Shown here piece by piece: positions 1 to 8,943 of a stretch of 64,000 nucleotides of DNA (its first letter is position 1; every line of letters starts with the position of its first letter). Source of the DNA: CF-13 sp036782775 (GTDB lineage Bacteria; Chloroflexota; Dormibacteria; CF-121); assembly GCA_036782775.1 (NCBI GenBank), contig DAIPYJ010000001.1, positions 124,001-188,000 of the forward strand, given 5' to 3'. The notes beneath the pieces are model-generated. The model was not told where the DNA came from, did not search any database, and saw only the letters and a program-made list of their open reading frames with translations. The position numbers and the translations under genes were made by a program.

Positions 1-511
1 GCTCGGCGAGTCGCTGCTCCAACCGGAGACGAGCGCCCGGCTCGCCCTCGAGCGCCTTCAAGTAGCCGCGGTCCTTCAGTCCCGAGAGATACTCGACCTC
101 GCGGAACTGGACCGATTGAAAGCCGCTAGCTGGGGCGAGCTCGGAACGAAACGTCAGAAAGTCCTGCGGCGCCATCGTCTCGAGCACGGCAACCTGCTCG
201 ACCATGAGCGCCTCGATGACCTTGATGCGCCCGAGGTAGTGGCGCGCGGTCCGCAGTGCGTCACGCTGGATGGCATCCCGCGTCGCCTCCAGCTCATGGA
301 TCAGGACCTTGAACCAGAGCTCGTATGCCTGGTGGACGATGATGAAGAGCAGCTCGTCGTGCGCGTCGGTAAGGCCCTGTTGTAACTCGAGCAGTTCTGG
401 AATCCGTAAGTAGGAGCCGTAGCTGAGGCGCCGGCCGCTGGCATCGTCGTAGCCCATCCCGCCGAGGCGGTACGGCCTGGGCTTCTCATCGGGCTGTTGC
501 GCCGTGGCCAA
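1..511 (-). CDS. kynA: Tryptophan 2,3-dioxygenase, N-terminal part (cut by window edge)
   Basis: Heme dioxygenase that opens the indole ring of L-tryptophan to N-formylkynurenine, the first step of the kynurenine pathway. The reverse-strand frame reads LSYGSYLRIPELLELQQG, then a DELLFIIVHQAYELWFKVL block, which is the family signature carrying the active-site His of FIxxHQ. It continues through a helical stretch (MAPQDFLTFRSELAPASGFQ) typical of the family. The C-terminal half, including the heme ligand, lies outside the window. The start is uncertain: a TTG at 511 is the first possible start after an upstream stop. It is divergent from the acyl-CoA ligase at 572 with about 60 bp between them. 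Identity is strong; the start is weak. Confidence 0.9.
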   Translation of the reverse strand, partial: MATAQQPDEKPRPYRLGGMGYDDASGRRLSYGSYLRIPELLELQQGLTDAHDELLFIIVHQAYELWFKVLIHELEATRDAIQRDALRTARHYLGRIKVIEALMVEQVAVLETMAPQDFLTFRSELAPASGFQSVQFREVEYLSGLKDRGYLKALEGEPGARLRLEQRLAE

Positions 512-554
512 GCTGCGACCAGCTTACCCCCGAACGTGCTACAACGAGGTCGTT
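510..554. promoter_or_regulatory. Two palindromes in the divergent kynA/ligase gap
   Basis: The 60-bp divergent gap holds AAGCTG-CGAC-CAGCTT (510-525), overlapping the presumed kynA start, and AACGA-GG-TCGTT (543-554), just ahead of the ligase Shine-Dalgarno. Such symmetric sites in a divergent gap are typical operator candidates for a catabolic regulator. No regulator gene is adjacent, so the binding protein is unknown. The symmetry is seen; the function is inference. Confidence 0.3.
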
Positions 555-571
555 CACAAGGAGGGGACAAC

Positions 572-1936
572 GTGAAGGAATCGCCCTACTGGAATCCCCG
601 GCACGAGACGATGCCGCGTGACCAGATCGAGGCACTGCAGCTGCGCAAGCTCAAGAACCTGCTGGCCTGGACGGAAGCAAAGGTGCCCTGGCAGGGGGAG
701 CGCCTGCGGAAGGCCGGGGTCACGGCCGGCTCGATCAAGAGCCTGAAGGACTTGCGTCGCATCCCGATGATGACCAGGGACGAATGGATGCAGGCGCAGC
801 TTGAGAAGCCGCCTTACGGGCCGCTGCTGGCCGCGCCGGAGGAGGTCGCCATCCGTTATCACCTGACCTCAGGAACGACGGGCCGTATTCCACTCCAGGT
901 CCTGGACTCGATGAAGGACTGGGAATGGATCGCCGAGATGTGGTGCTATGGCTTCTGGGGTTTTGGCGTGCGGCCGGCCGATATCGTCTTCTTCGCCTTC
1001 AGTTACGGCACCTTCGTCGGCTTCTGGGGCGCGCACTATGCCAGTGAGAAGATCGGCTGCCTGGTATTGCCCGGCGGGAACATGACGACCGAAGCGCGCG
1101 TCAAGCAGATCATGACGATGAAGGCGACCGTCGTCTGCTCGACGCCGACCTACGCCTTGCGCATGGCACAGGAGGCGAAGACGATGGGCGTCGACCTCGC
1201 CAAGGGACCGGTCCAGCGCCTGATTCTTTCCGGCGAACCCGCCGGCTCGATTCCCGCCACCAAGCGGCTGATCGAGGAAGAATGGGGCGCGAAGGCCGCG
1301 GACACCGCCGGCATGACCGAGGTTGGCACCATCATGATCTTCGAGTGCGCCAAGCAGCCGGGAGGCACCCACATCATCGAGGACCACTACATCGAAGAAG
1401 TCGTCGATCCGGAGAACGGCGAGCCGGTGGGATACGGCGAGCTGGGCGAGCGGCTCATCACCTCCTTTGGGCGCGGCTTCATCCCGGTGCTGCGCTACCG
1501 CACGCGCGACATGGTGGTCCGGGTCCCGGCCAACACCTGCACCTGCGGCCGCACCTTTGACCTCTACGAGGGTGGGATTCGAGGCCGCGTCGACGACATG
1601 AAGCTGGTGCGCGGCACGAACGTCTACCCGCGTGCGGTGGAGTCGATCGTCCGCGAGTTCAAGCAGATCGACGAATTTCGCATCCACCTCTTCACCGCGG
1701 ATGGCCGCCAGGATGAGATCGAGGTGCTGGTCGAGATCCCCGCGAAGGAGGGCGGTGAAGCCGAACGGATCTGCGCCGCCCTGGCCAAGGAGCTCGCCCA
1801 GGCGCACGAAGGTCTCCGTTTTGGCGTCAAGAAGGTCGAGAACGGCAGCCTGCCGCGCTTCGAGCTCAAAGCCAAGCGGCTGCAGGACGATCGGATCGTG
1901 ATCGGAACCGCCGGCGAGCGCAGGGTGACGGCATGA
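572..1936 (+). CDS. PaaK-family phenylacetate/aryl-CoA ligase
   Basis: Adenylate-forming ligase that would activate an aryl or acyl carboxylate to its CoA thioester using ATP. It is 454 residues, normal for the phenylacetate-CoA ligase family. The AMP-binding P-loop appears as HLTSGTTGRIP near residue 105, an AGMTEVG motif follows in mid protein, and an RGRVDDMKLVRG-type hinge leads to the small C-terminal domain. GTG at 572 is chosen because AAGGAGGGG (558-566) sits just upstream. It is the first gene of the purine operon and divergent from kynA. Given kynA and the 2-aminobenzoyl-CoA-type monooxygenase at 11-13 kb, anthranilate is a reasonable substrate, but phenylacetate or another acid cannot be excluded. 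Confidence 0.82.
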   Translation: MKESPYWNPRHETMPRDQIEALQLRKLKNLLAWTEAKVPWQGERLRKAGVTAGSIKSLKDLRRIPMMTRDEWMQAQLEKPPYGPLLAAPEEVAIRYHLTSGTTGRIPLQVLDSMKDWEWIAEMWCYGFWGFGVRPADIVFFAFSYGTFVGFWGAHYASEKIGCLVLPGGNMTTEARVKQIMTMKATVVCSTPTYALRMAQEAKTMGVDLAKGPVQRLILSGEPAGSIPATKRLIEEEWGAKAADTAGMTEVGTIMIFECAKQPGGTHIIEDHYIEEVVDPENGEPVGYGELGERLITSFGRGFIPVLRYRTRDMVVRVPANTCTCGRTFDLYEGGIRGRVDDMKLVRGTNVYPRAVESIVREFKQIDEFRIHLFTADGRQDEIEVLVEIPAKEGGEAERICAALAKELAQAHEGLRFGVKKVENGSLPRFELKAKRLQDDRIVIGTAGERRVTA

Positions 1937-2136
1937 AGAACGCGATGGGCACCGAGCTCAACCATTCGGAGCAAACGCTGGTCGAGTGCTACCAGTCTCT
2001 CGTCCGCGTCTTGAAGGAAAGCGACAGCCTGGCGCCCTTCGAGCGCCGAAACGCGCTCAAGGCCGTCGCCGCGCTCTGGCAGATCGTCAACGGGCTGGAC
2101 CTCGACCCGGGCAACATCTACGACCTCGGCGCCTGA
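1933..2136 (+). CDS. Small hypothetical protein, 67 aa
   Basis: Not recognised. The ATG overlaps the ligase stop in an ATGA arrangement, so translation is probably coupled. The product is mostly helical and charged (LVECYQSLVRVLKESDSL, then RRNALKAVAALWQIVNGL), with no Cys, no signal peptide and no membrane segment. The 19-bp gap to the next hydrolase keeps it in the operon. It could be a small accessory subunit of the ligase or hydrolase; nothing in the sequence decides this. Confidence 0.6.
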   Translation: MKNAMGTELNHSEQTLVECYQSLVRVLKESDSLAPFERRNALKAVAALWQIVNGLDLDPGNIYDLGA

Positions 2137-2155
2137 CGACATCAACGGCGAGCGT

Positions 2156-3370
2156 TTGCTCGCCGACCTCGACGCCCTGGCGGCGATCGGCGGCCTGCCA
2201 AACGGCGGGGTCGACCGGCTCGCCTGGTCACCAGCTGACGTCGCCGGGCGCGCCTGGTATGCCAGGCGAATCACGGAGGCTGGGCTCGAACTACGCCAGG
2301 ACCCGGCCCTCAATGTCTTCGGTCACCGACCGGGCGCGCGCGGACCGTTTTTGCTGACGGGATCCCATCTCGACAGCGTGCCGAATGGTGGCCGGCTGGA
2401 TGGCGCGTATGGCGCAGTCGCGTCACTGGAGGTTTTGCGCACGCTGGTTGAGCACGATGACCCCGCAGCCGACCGGGTTGAGATCGTCGGCTTCTCCGAC
2501 GAGGAGGGCGTACGCTTCTCGATCGGCCTGCTGGGAAGCCTGGCCCTCTGTGGGGAACTCCCGCTGGACGCGCTGCGGCAGGCGAGTGATCTCGATGGAT
2601 TGCCGATCGAGACCGTGCTCCGGCAAGGAGGGACGAGCGTGGACCGGCTCCCGGAGGCCGCTGAGCATTTGTCCGCAGTGGCGGCGTTTCTCGAACTGCA
2701 CGTCGAGCAGGGACCGCGGATGGAGGCCGATGGTTTCGACCTGGCGGTTGTCACTGGGATCGTCGGCGTCTACCGCCAGCACGTGCGCATCGTCGGCGCC
2801 CAGAATCACGCCGGGACGACGCCTTTCCGTCTCAGGCGCGATGCCGGACAGGCTGCGGCCGCCGCAGCGGCAGGACTTCGCCCGCTGGTGCGAGGGATCA
2901 ACGACGAGGCCGTCGCCAACATCGGGGTGATGCGATTCGCTCCCGGCGGCGTCAATATCGTGCCCGGCCAGGCCGCCTTCATGCTCGAAGTTCGACATCC
3001 GGACGAAGCCGTGGTCCGCAAAATTGTCGACACGTTCAATCGGCGCCTGAACCAGGTCTGCCAGGAAGAGGGCTGCCAGGCGACGGTCGAGCTCCTTTCC
3101 TGGGTTGCGCCCGCAGCCATGGAAGGCGCTCAGATGCAAACCATCGAAGCGGCCTGCCGCGACCTGGGCGTGACGCCGGCGCGGCTTTGGAGCGGCGCGG
3201 GGCACGACGCCGCCGTCCTCTCGCGGCATGTCCCGACGGGGATGCTGTTCGTCCCGAGCATCGGGGGCATCAGCCACGCACCGCAGGAAGCGACCAGCGA
3301 CGCCCACCTGGTTCTAGGAGCGCGTGCGCTCCTTCGCGCTGTTCGTCGGGCCGCGGCGCAGATAAAGTAG
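2156..3370 (+). CDS. M20-family allantoate amidohydrolase / N-carbamoyl-amino-acid hydrolase
   Basis: Metal-dependent amidohydrolase of the AllC/HyuC group, which hydrolyses allantoate or N-carbamoyl amino acids with release of ammonia. Visible motifs are TGSHLDSVPNGGRLDGAYG (first metal His/Asp), DEEGVRFSIG (bridging Glu pair), LELHVEQGP, a GAGHDAAVL block and GISHAPQE near the C-terminus. Its place directly upstream of xanthine dehydrogenase and the urate genes favours allantoate. The start is problematic: TTG at 2156 is the only canonical codon, yet the frame is open upstream and the conserved N-terminus (INGERLLADLDAL) reaches back to an ATC at 2141. Confidence 0.82.
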   Translation: MLADLDALAAIGGLPNGGVDRLAWSPADVAGRAWYARRITEAGLELRQDPALNVFGHRPGARGPFLLTGSHLDSVPNGGRLDGAYGAVASLEVLRTLVEHDDPAADRVEIVGFSDEEGVRFSIGLLGSLALCGELPLDALRQASDLDGLPIETVLRQGGTSVDRLPEAAEHLSAVAAFLELHVEQGPRMEADGFDLAVVTGIVGVYRQHVRIVGAQNHAGTTPFRLRRDAGQAAAAAAAGLRPLVRGINDEAVANIGVMRFAPGGVNIVPGQAAFMLEVRHPDEAVVRKIVDTFNRRLNQVCQEEGCQATVELLSWVAPAAMEGAQMQTIEAACRDLGVTPARLWSGAGHDAAVLSRHVPTGMLFVPSIGGISHAPQEATSDAHLVLGARALLRAVRRAAAQIK

Positions 3371-3377
3371 GGCCGGG

Positions 3378-4259
3378 ATGGCGATGGAGGTGCTACTGCC
3401 CCGCTCTCTCGATGAGGCGCTGGCGATCAAGGCGGAACACCCGGAGGCCCTGCCGATTGCGGGTGGCACCGATGTGATGGTCGACATCAACTTCGGCCGG
3501 TTGCGACCTCCGGCACTAATGGACGTGAGTCGAGTGCCGGACCTCTCGACCGTCAAGCAAGAGAACAGCCATGTCTTTCTCGGATCGGGGGTCACCTATA
3601 ACGCGATCGTCACCGGAATGACCGCTTTTCAGCCACTCGTACAGGCCTCCCGCTCGGTGGGCTCGCCGCAGATCCGCAATCGCGGCACGGTCGGCGGCAA
3701 CGTCGGGACCGCCTCGCCGGCCGGCGATGCCCTTCCAGTGCTGGCTGCCTACGACGCCGAGATCATCGTGCGCAACCGCAGCGCCGAGCGCTCGCTGCCC
3801 TGGGACAGGTTCTTCGTCGGTCCCAAAAAGACCGCGCTGAAGCCGGACGAATTGATCCTTGGCGTCCGTTGGGCGCGGCGCCGCGGACCGGGAACGTTCT
3901 CGAAGATCGGTACGCGCAACGCCATGGTGATCGCGGTCGCCGGCCTCTGTCTGGTCATGGACGAAGACGCCCGCCGGGTGAAGGTCGCCCTCGGCTCTGT
4001 CGGGCCGACCATCATCCGCGCGGTCGAGGCAGAAAATCAGATCTCGGCCGCAATGGAGAGCGCCGGCGCGTGGAGGGACGTCTCGATCGGCCTGGCAGAC
4101 GATGTGATCGACGAATTCTCGAGGCTGGTGGCGTCCGCCGCCCGGCCCTTCGACGATGTTCGGGGGACCGCCGCCTACCGGCGACACGCCTGCTCCGTCC
4201 TGGCCCGACGAGCGCTGCGCTGGGCGATCAAGGATCGGGCGAGGCCGGCATGGTTGTAA
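3378..4259 (+). CDS. Xanthine dehydrogenase, FAD-binding subunit
   Basis: Medium, FAD-containing subunit of a molybdenum hydroxylase; it passes electrons from the [2Fe-2S] clusters to the final acceptor. It is 293 residues. Its CO-dehydrogenase-flavoprotein-type FAD motifs are LPIAGGTDVMVDINFG near residue 25, and IRNRGTVGGNVGTASPAGD near residue 100, where the Gly-rich loops hold the flavin. It starts 7 bp after the M20 hydrolase and overlaps the iron-sulfur subunit by 10 bp, so the subunits are co-translated. Purine context makes xanthine/hypoxanthine the likely substrates of the complex. Confidence 0.9.
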   Translation: MAMEVLLPRSLDEALAIKAEHPEALPIAGGTDVMVDINFGRLRPPALMDVSRVPDLSTVKQENSHVFLGSGVTYNAIVTGMTAFQPLVQASRSVGSPQIRNRGTVGGNVGTASPAGDALPVLAAYDAEIIVRNRSAERSLPWDRFFVGPKKTALKPDELILGVRWARRRGPGTFSKIGTRNAMVIAVAGLCLVMDEDARRVKVALGSVGPTIIRAVEAENQISAAMESAGAWRDVSIGLADDVIDEFSRLVASAARPFDDVRGTAAYRRHACSVLARRALRWAIKDRARPAWL

Positions 4260-4720
4260 GGACACGCGTCAACGGCGAGTGGCGGGAGGCCGACGTCTGG
4301 CCCGGGAGCAGCTTGCTCACCATGCTCCGGGACGGCATGGGACTGTATGGCTCGAAGAACGCCTGCGAGCAAGGAGAGTGCGGCTCGTGCTCGGTCTGGC
4401 TCGACGGCGCGCTCGTCTGCAGCTGTTTGGTGCTGGCGGGACAGGCGCACGAGCGCGAGGTGCGAACCGTCGAGTCGCTCGACGACGGAAGCAGACTCGG
4501 CCTCGTCCAGCAGGCGTTCATCGATGCCGGAGGTGTGCAATGCGGCTTCTGCACGCCCGGGTTCATCGTCGCCGTTTCGGACCTGCTGCAACGCGATCCG
4601 AATCCCAGCCAGGCAACCGTCCGCGAGGCGCTCAGCGGCAACCTTTGCCGCTGTACCGGCTATCAGAAAATCCTCGACGCCGTCAGCCTCGCGGCCAGCC
4701 GGATGGAAACGCCCGCATGA
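4250..4720 (+). CDS. Xanthine dehydrogenase, [2Fe-2S] subunit
   Basis: Small subunit of the molybdenum hydroxylase, 156 residues, carrying two [2Fe-2S] clusters. The ferredoxin-like cluster is held by C39, C44, C47 and C59 (NACEQGECGSC, then the Cys in LVCSC). The second is held by C98, C101, C133 and C135 (QCGFCTPGF and NLCRCTGYQ), the standard pattern. The ATG at 4250 overlaps the FAD-subunit stop, and its own stop overlaps the next ATG (ATGA). All eight cluster ligands are present, so it should be functional. Confidence 0.93.
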   Translation: MVVRTRVNGEWREADVWPGSSLLTMLRDGMGLYGSKNACEQGECGSCSVWLDGALVCSCLVLAGQAHEREVRTVESLDDGSRLGLVQQAFIDAGGVQCGFCTPGFIVAVSDLLQRDPNPSQATVREALSGNLCRCTGYQKILDAVSLAASRMETPA

Positions 4721-6030
4721 TCCTGATCGACGGATGCCGCGTGGTTGCCACCATGGACGACGCCGGCACCGAGCTCGACAATGCCTCGATCCTCATCGAC
4801 GGTGGCGTGATCCGCTGGGTCGGGCGGGGCAGGCCGCCGGTGAACGAGCCGCCCGATGTCCTGGATGGCGAGGGGCTGGTCGCGATCCCTGGCCTGGTGA
4901 ACACCCACCACCACCTCTATCAGACGCTAACGCGCGTGCATGCGCAGCAGGGGACGCTCTTCGAGTGGCTGGGCGAGCTCTATCCGATCTGGGCGACGAT
5001 CGACAGCGACTGGGAGCGGACCGCGGCCGAGATCGGTCTGGCCGAGCTGGCCTTGAGCGGCTGTTCGACCACCACCGATCACCATTATGTTTTTCCGTCT
5101 GGCGTGACGGGTCTACTGGAGACCGAGATCGAAGTCGCCGAGCAGGTCGGTTTGCGCTTTCATCCCTGCCGCGGCTCGATGGACCTGGGCGAATCGAAGG
5201 GCGGCCTCCCACCGGACCGCGTCGTCGAGGATCTCGACCGCGTCCTGAGTGCGACCGATGAGGCAATCGATCGCTTTCATGACGCAAAACCGGGCTCGAT
5301 GCTGCGGATCGCCGTCGGTCCTTGCTCACCGTTTTCGGTGACGCCAGAACTCATGCGTGAGTCGGTGTCGCTCGCACGCCGGCGCGGCGTAGGCCTGCAT
5401 ACGCACATCGCCGAGACCCTCGACGAGGAAGGGTTTTGCCAGCAGAAATTCGGCAAGCGGCCGGTCCAATTGCTGGAGGACCTGGGATTCCTCGGTGATG
5501 ACGTCTGGCTGGCGCACTGCGTTCACGTCGGCGCGGAAGATATCGCCGCGCTCGCCAGGTCGCACACCGGCGTGGCCTGGTGCCCAACCTCGAATCTGCG
5601 GCTCGGTTCTGGCTTTGCCCCGGCGCGCGAGCTGCTCGACGCGGGTGTTCGAGTCGGACTCGCCGTCGATGGATCCGCTTCCAATGACAGCGGCAACCTG
5701 CTCGCCGAAGCGCGCCAGGGCCTGCTGGTCACGCGCGGCCGCAAAGGGCCAGCGTCAATGACCGCGCGCGAGGCCCTACGGATCGCCACCCGCGGAGGCG
5801 CTGAGGTCCTCGGTCGAGATGACATTGGCTCGTTGCAAGCCGGTATGCGCGCCGACATCGCGCTCTTCGCCGTCGACGGCCTCGCCTACCGCGGCGCCGA
5901 GAGCGATCCGCTCGCATCGCTCATCTTTTGCAACCCCGGTCCCGTCCAGCATCTCTTCGTCGAGGGCAAGCCGGTGGTGCACGACGGCCACCTCGTGAAT
6001 GTGAGCGAGGGGAGCCTGATCTGGGCATGA
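4717..6030 (+). CDS. 8-oxoguanine/guanine deaminase-like amidohydrolase
   Basis: TRZ/ATZ-type metal-dependent deaminase of 437 residues. The metal ligands are H64/H66 (VNTHHHLYQ), the His of LHTHIAET, the AHCVHV histidine and the Asp of AVDGSASNDS. The sequence type (FEWLGELYPIWATID, STTTDHHYVFPSG) fits the 8-oxoguanine deaminase/hydroxyatrazine hydrolase branch. 8-Oxoguanine deaminase gives urate directly, and guanine deaminase gives xanthine; both feed this operon. The gene sits between the iron-sulfur and Mo subunits of xanthine dehydrogenase with ATGA overlaps on both sides. Choosing between 8-oxoguanine and guanine needs assay or active-site comparison. Confidence 0.8.
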   Translation: MILIDGCRVVATMDDAGTELDNASILIDGGVIRWVGRGRPPVNEPPDVLDGEGLVAIPGLVNTHHHLYQTLTRVHAQQGTLFEWLGELYPIWATIDSDWERTAAEIGLAELALSGCSTTTDHHYVFPSGVTGLLETEIEVAEQVGLRFHPCRGSMDLGESKGGLPPDRVVEDLDRVLSATDEAIDRFHDAKPGSMLRIAVGPCSPFSVTPELMRESVSLARRRGVGLHTHIAETLDEEGFCQQKFGKRPVQLLEDLGFLGDDVWLAHCVHVGAEDIAALARSHTGVAWCPTSNLRLGSGFAPARELLDAGVRVGLAVDGSASNDSGNLLAEARQGLLVTRGRKGPASMTAREALRIATRGGAEVLGRDDIGSLQAGMRADIALFAVDGLAYRGAESDPLASLIFCNPGPVQHLFVEGKPVVHDGHLVNVSEGSLIWA

Positions 6031-8222
6031 GCGTCCAAATTCGGCGGAAAGGCGGCGTCGGGCAATCGGTACCCCGCGTGGACGGCGTCCCCAAAGTCAA
6101 GGGCGAGTTCGAATACGCGAGCGACCTGCACCGCGATGACATGCTCTATGGCGCAACCCTGCGCAGCCCACATCCGCACGCCCGCATCCTCTCGCTGGAT
6201 ATCACCCCTGCGTCCGAGATGCCGGGCGTACACGCGGTGCTGACCCATGAGGACGTGCCAGGCAAGAAGACCTTCGGGCTCGACGTCCAGGACCAGCCGG
6301 TGCTGGCGATTGACACCGTCCGTTATGCCGGCGAACCGGTCGCGATCGTCGCCGCCGAGGATCCCGAGCTGGCTCGCCAGGCGGCAAAGGCGATCAAGGT
6401 TCAGTACGAGGTTCTGCCGCCGGTCACGGACACGGAAGAGGCGCTCAAGAGCGACGCGCCCAAGGTGCATCCGCAAGGGAACGTGGTGCGGACCCTGCAG
6501 ATCGTGCACGGCGACCCGAGTGCCCGGGCCGATGTGTGGGTCGAAGGTGTCTATGAGACGGGCATGCAGGACCAGGCCCCACTTGGTCCCGAAGCCGGGC
6601 TCGCCGCGCCGGCGGAGGACGGCGGCGTCGACCTCTATATCGCGACCCAGTGGCTGCACGCCGACCTCGAGCAGCTGGCACCCTGCCTCGCGATGCCGCC
6701 AGAAAAGGTCCGGCTCCACCTGTCAGGGGTTGGCGGCGCGTTTGGAGCACGTGAAGACGTCAGCATGCAGATCCACGCCTGCCTGCTCGCGCTGCGCACG
6801 AGGCGGCCGGTTCGCATGAGCTATGGAAGGCAGGAATCGTTTTTCGGTCACGTCCACCGCCATCCCTCGCGGATCTGGATGCGCCATGGTGCCCTTAAGG
6901 ACGGGACGCTGGTCAACGTCCAGGCGCGGCTGCTCATCGATGGTGGCGCCTACACCTCGACCTCGCCGGCGGTGATCGGCAACGCGACAACCTTCGCCGC
7001 CGGGCCCTATGAAGTTCCGAACGCGCGGCTCTCCGGCACCGCCCTCTTCACCAACAATCCGCCCTGCGGCGCGATGCGCGGCTTCGGCGCCGTCCAGGCG
7101 TGCTTTGCCTATGAGGCGCAGATGGACAAGCTGGCCGCGGCGCTCAACCTCGATTCGCTAGAGCTCCGGATGAAGAACGCCTTGCATACGGGCTCGGTGT
7201 TTCCCACCGGCCAGCGGCTGGAGGGTGCAGCCCCGGTCCGCGAGTGCCTGCAGCGCCTGCGTGACATCCCGCTGCCGCCGGATGAATCGCCTCTCGACCG
7301 CGATCCGATGCTGCTGCCGGGCGGTGCCGGCAATGTCGGTCACGGCGAGGACCTGGCCCGCGGCGTCGGCATCGCCGTCGGCTACAAAAACCTCGCCTAC
7401 AGCGAGGGCTTCGACGACAGCTCGGAGGCATGGGTCCGCGTTTGGCCGGACCGGGACGGCCGTGGGGCGACGGCTGAGGTCAAGACGGCCGCGGTCGAGG
7501 TCGGACAGGGACTGGACACGATCGTGACTCAGATCGTCCAGACGGAGCTTGGCATCGAGCGCGTCCAGCTGTGTCAACCGGACACCATGATCGGCTCGGC
7601 CGGGTCGAGCTCCGCGTCGCGGCAGACGATGATGACGGGTGGCGCGGTGCAGCTCGCCTGCCAGGCGGTGCGCGAGGAGATTGACCAGCAGGGCGGAATC
7701 GGGCAGCTGAGACGTCCGGTGGAAGCGACGAGGGTGTTTCGGCATCGCGCGACCGGCAAGTTGGATGCCAACGGCCAGGGCAGTCCGCACGTGAGCTTCG
7801 CCTTCGGCGCCGCGCGGGCCGTGGTCGAGGTCGACCGTGCGCTCGGCCTGGTGCGCGTGGTTCAGCTCGCTGTGGCGCAAGACGTGGGACGGGCGATCAA
7901 TCCGCAAAGTGTCACGGGCCAGATCGAGGGCGGAAGCGCGCAGGGCCTGGGCCTCGCGCTCATGGAAGAGGTGGCGCTGGTCGACGGCCAGGTAAAGAAC
8001 GCCTCGTTTACGGACTACCTGATCCCGACGATTCTCGACATGCCGCCGGTCGTATCGGAACTGGTCGAAGAACCGGAGCCCGGCCTTCCCTACGGTGCCA
8101 AGGGCGTCGGCGAGCCATCGACCGTGGTGGTGCCCGCCGCGGTCGTCGCCGCCTTGCGTCATGCGACCGGGCGCGAGCTGCCGCGCGCGCCCGTCAAGCC
8201 GGACGACCTGGTGGGTCTGTGA
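6027..8222 (+). CDS. Xanthine dehydrogenase, molybdopterin-binding large subunit
   Basis: Catalytic Mo-cofactor subunit (731 residues) hydroxylating hypoxanthine/xanthine to urate. Family motifs are GVGGAFGAREDVS near residue 235 (Moco loop), CGAMRGFGAVQ near 350 (the substrate-pocket Arg of xanthine-type enzymes), VEVGQGLDTIVTQI near 490, and YGAKGVGEPSTVVV near 690, whose Glu is the catalytic base. The CO-dehydrogenase AYRCSFR loop is absent, supporting a purine hydroxylase. ATG at 6027 overlaps the deaminase stop, and the downstream gene starts inside its stop (GTGA). Confidence 0.9.
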   Translation: MSVQIRRKGGVGQSVPRVDGVPKVKGEFEYASDLHRDDMLYGATLRSPHPHARILSLDITPASEMPGVHAVLTHEDVPGKKTFGLDVQDQPVLAIDTVRYAGEPVAIVAAEDPELARQAAKAIKVQYEVLPPVTDTEEALKSDAPKVHPQGNVVRTLQIVHGDPSARADVWVEGVYETGMQDQAPLGPEAGLAAPAEDGGVDLYIATQWLHADLEQLAPCLAMPPEKVRLHLSGVGGAFGAREDVSMQIHACLLALRTRRPVRMSYGRQESFFGHVHRHPSRIWMRHGALKDGTLVNVQARLLIDGGAYTSTSPAVIGNATTFAAGPYEVPNARLSGTALFTNNPPCGAMRGFGAVQACFAYEAQMDKLAAALNLDSLELRMKNALHTGSVFPTGQRLEGAAPVRECLQRLRDIPLPPDESPLDRDPMLLPGGAGNVGHGEDLARGVGIAVGYKNLAYSEGFDDSSEAWVRVWPDRDGRGATAEVKTAAVEVGQGLDTIVTQIVQTELGIERVQLCQPDTMIGSAGSSSASRQTMMTGGAVQLACQAVREEIDQQGGIGQLRRPVEATRVFRHRATGKLDANGQGSPHVSFAFGAARAVVEVDRALGLVRVVQLAVAQDVGRAINPQSVTGQIEGGSAQGLGLALMEEVALVDGQVKNASFTDYLIPTILDMPPVVSELVEEPEPGLPYGAKGVGEPSTVVVPAAVVAALRHATGRELPRAPVKPDDLVGL

Positions 8223-8527
8223 GCGAACTCGCGACCGTGTCGACGCACGTGCTGGACGTCGCCAGCGGCCGGCCCGCCGCGGGCGTTCGCGTCACGCTCG
8301 GAACCCGAACGCTGACGACCGACGACAACGGGCGGATCGCCGACCTGAGCGGTGGTGGCATCAATCCCGGGACCTACCGAATGCTCTTCGAGGTTGGGAC
8401 CTATTTCGCGAACAGCGCCCATCTTTTTGAAACGGTCACCTTCGAGTTGAAACTGGCAGAGGGCCGCCATTACCACGTGCCGCTCTTGATCTCGCCCTTC
8501 TCGTGCTCGAGCTACCGCGGCACGTGA
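8219..8527 (+). CDS. uraH: 5-Hydroxyisourate hydrolase (transthyretin-like)
   Basis: Hydrolyses 5-hydroxyisourate, the uricase product, to OHCU. It is 102 residues, close to the usual length of about 110. It has the N-terminal STHVLDVASGRPAAGV strand with the active-site His, an internal TLTTDDNGRI turn, and the diagnostic C-terminal YRGT (family YRGS/T), whose Arg and Tyr lie in the active site. GTG at 8219 overlaps the xanthine dehydrogenase stop, and its own stop overlaps the next gene's GTG at 8524. Confidence 0.94.
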   Translation: MSELATVSTHVLDVASGRPAAGVRVTLGTRTLTTDDNGRIADLSGGGINPGTYRMLFEVGTYFANSAHLFETVTFELKLAEGRHYHVPLLISPFSCSSYRGT

Positions 8528-8943
8528 TCTCGATCGAAGAGGCGCTCGAAGGGTCGACGCCGCTTGCGGTAAAAGTCCGCGCGCTCGGCCCGTTTGAATC
8601 CGGCAAGGCATTGATCGAGACCATGCGCGAGGTTGCGGGAACCCTGAGCGATCCCGAGAAGGTGGCTACCCTGAACGCCCATCCCCGAATCGGCGAGCGG
8701 GTCTCGCAGATGTCAGCCCGGTCGCGCAGCGAGCAGGGCGACGAGTCGGCGCCTGAGTTGGATGAGCTCAATGCCGACTACGAGCGGCGCTTCGGCTTTC
8801 GTTTCGTAACCTTCGTCAACCGGCGTCCCAAGTCGGCGATCGTGCCCGAGCTTCGCGAACGGCTCACGCGCTCGCGGCAGGAGGAACTCAACGCCGGACT
8901 GCGAGCCGTGATCGACATCGCCGAGGACCGGCTGCGCCGATGA
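8524..8943 (+). CDS. uraD: OHCU decarboxylase
   Basis: Decarboxylates 2-oxo-4-hydroxy-4-carboxy-5-ureidoimidazoline to S-allantoin. It is 139 residues. The family core is present: NAHPRIGERV around residue 55 (catalytic His), LDELNADYERRFGFRFV around 85-100, and a C-terminal ELNAGLRAVIDIAEDRL helix. I chose GTG at 8524 over the GTG at 8503 because it gives the GTGA stop-start overlap used throughout this operon. With uricase and HIU hydrolase it completes urate to allantoin. Confidence 0.92.
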   Translation: MISIEEALEGSTPLAVKVRALGPFESGKALIETMREVAGTLSDPEKVATLNAHPRIGERVSQMSARSRSEQGDESAPELDELNADYERRFGFRFVTFVNRRPKSAIVPELRERLTRSRQEELNAGLRAVIDIAEDRLRR

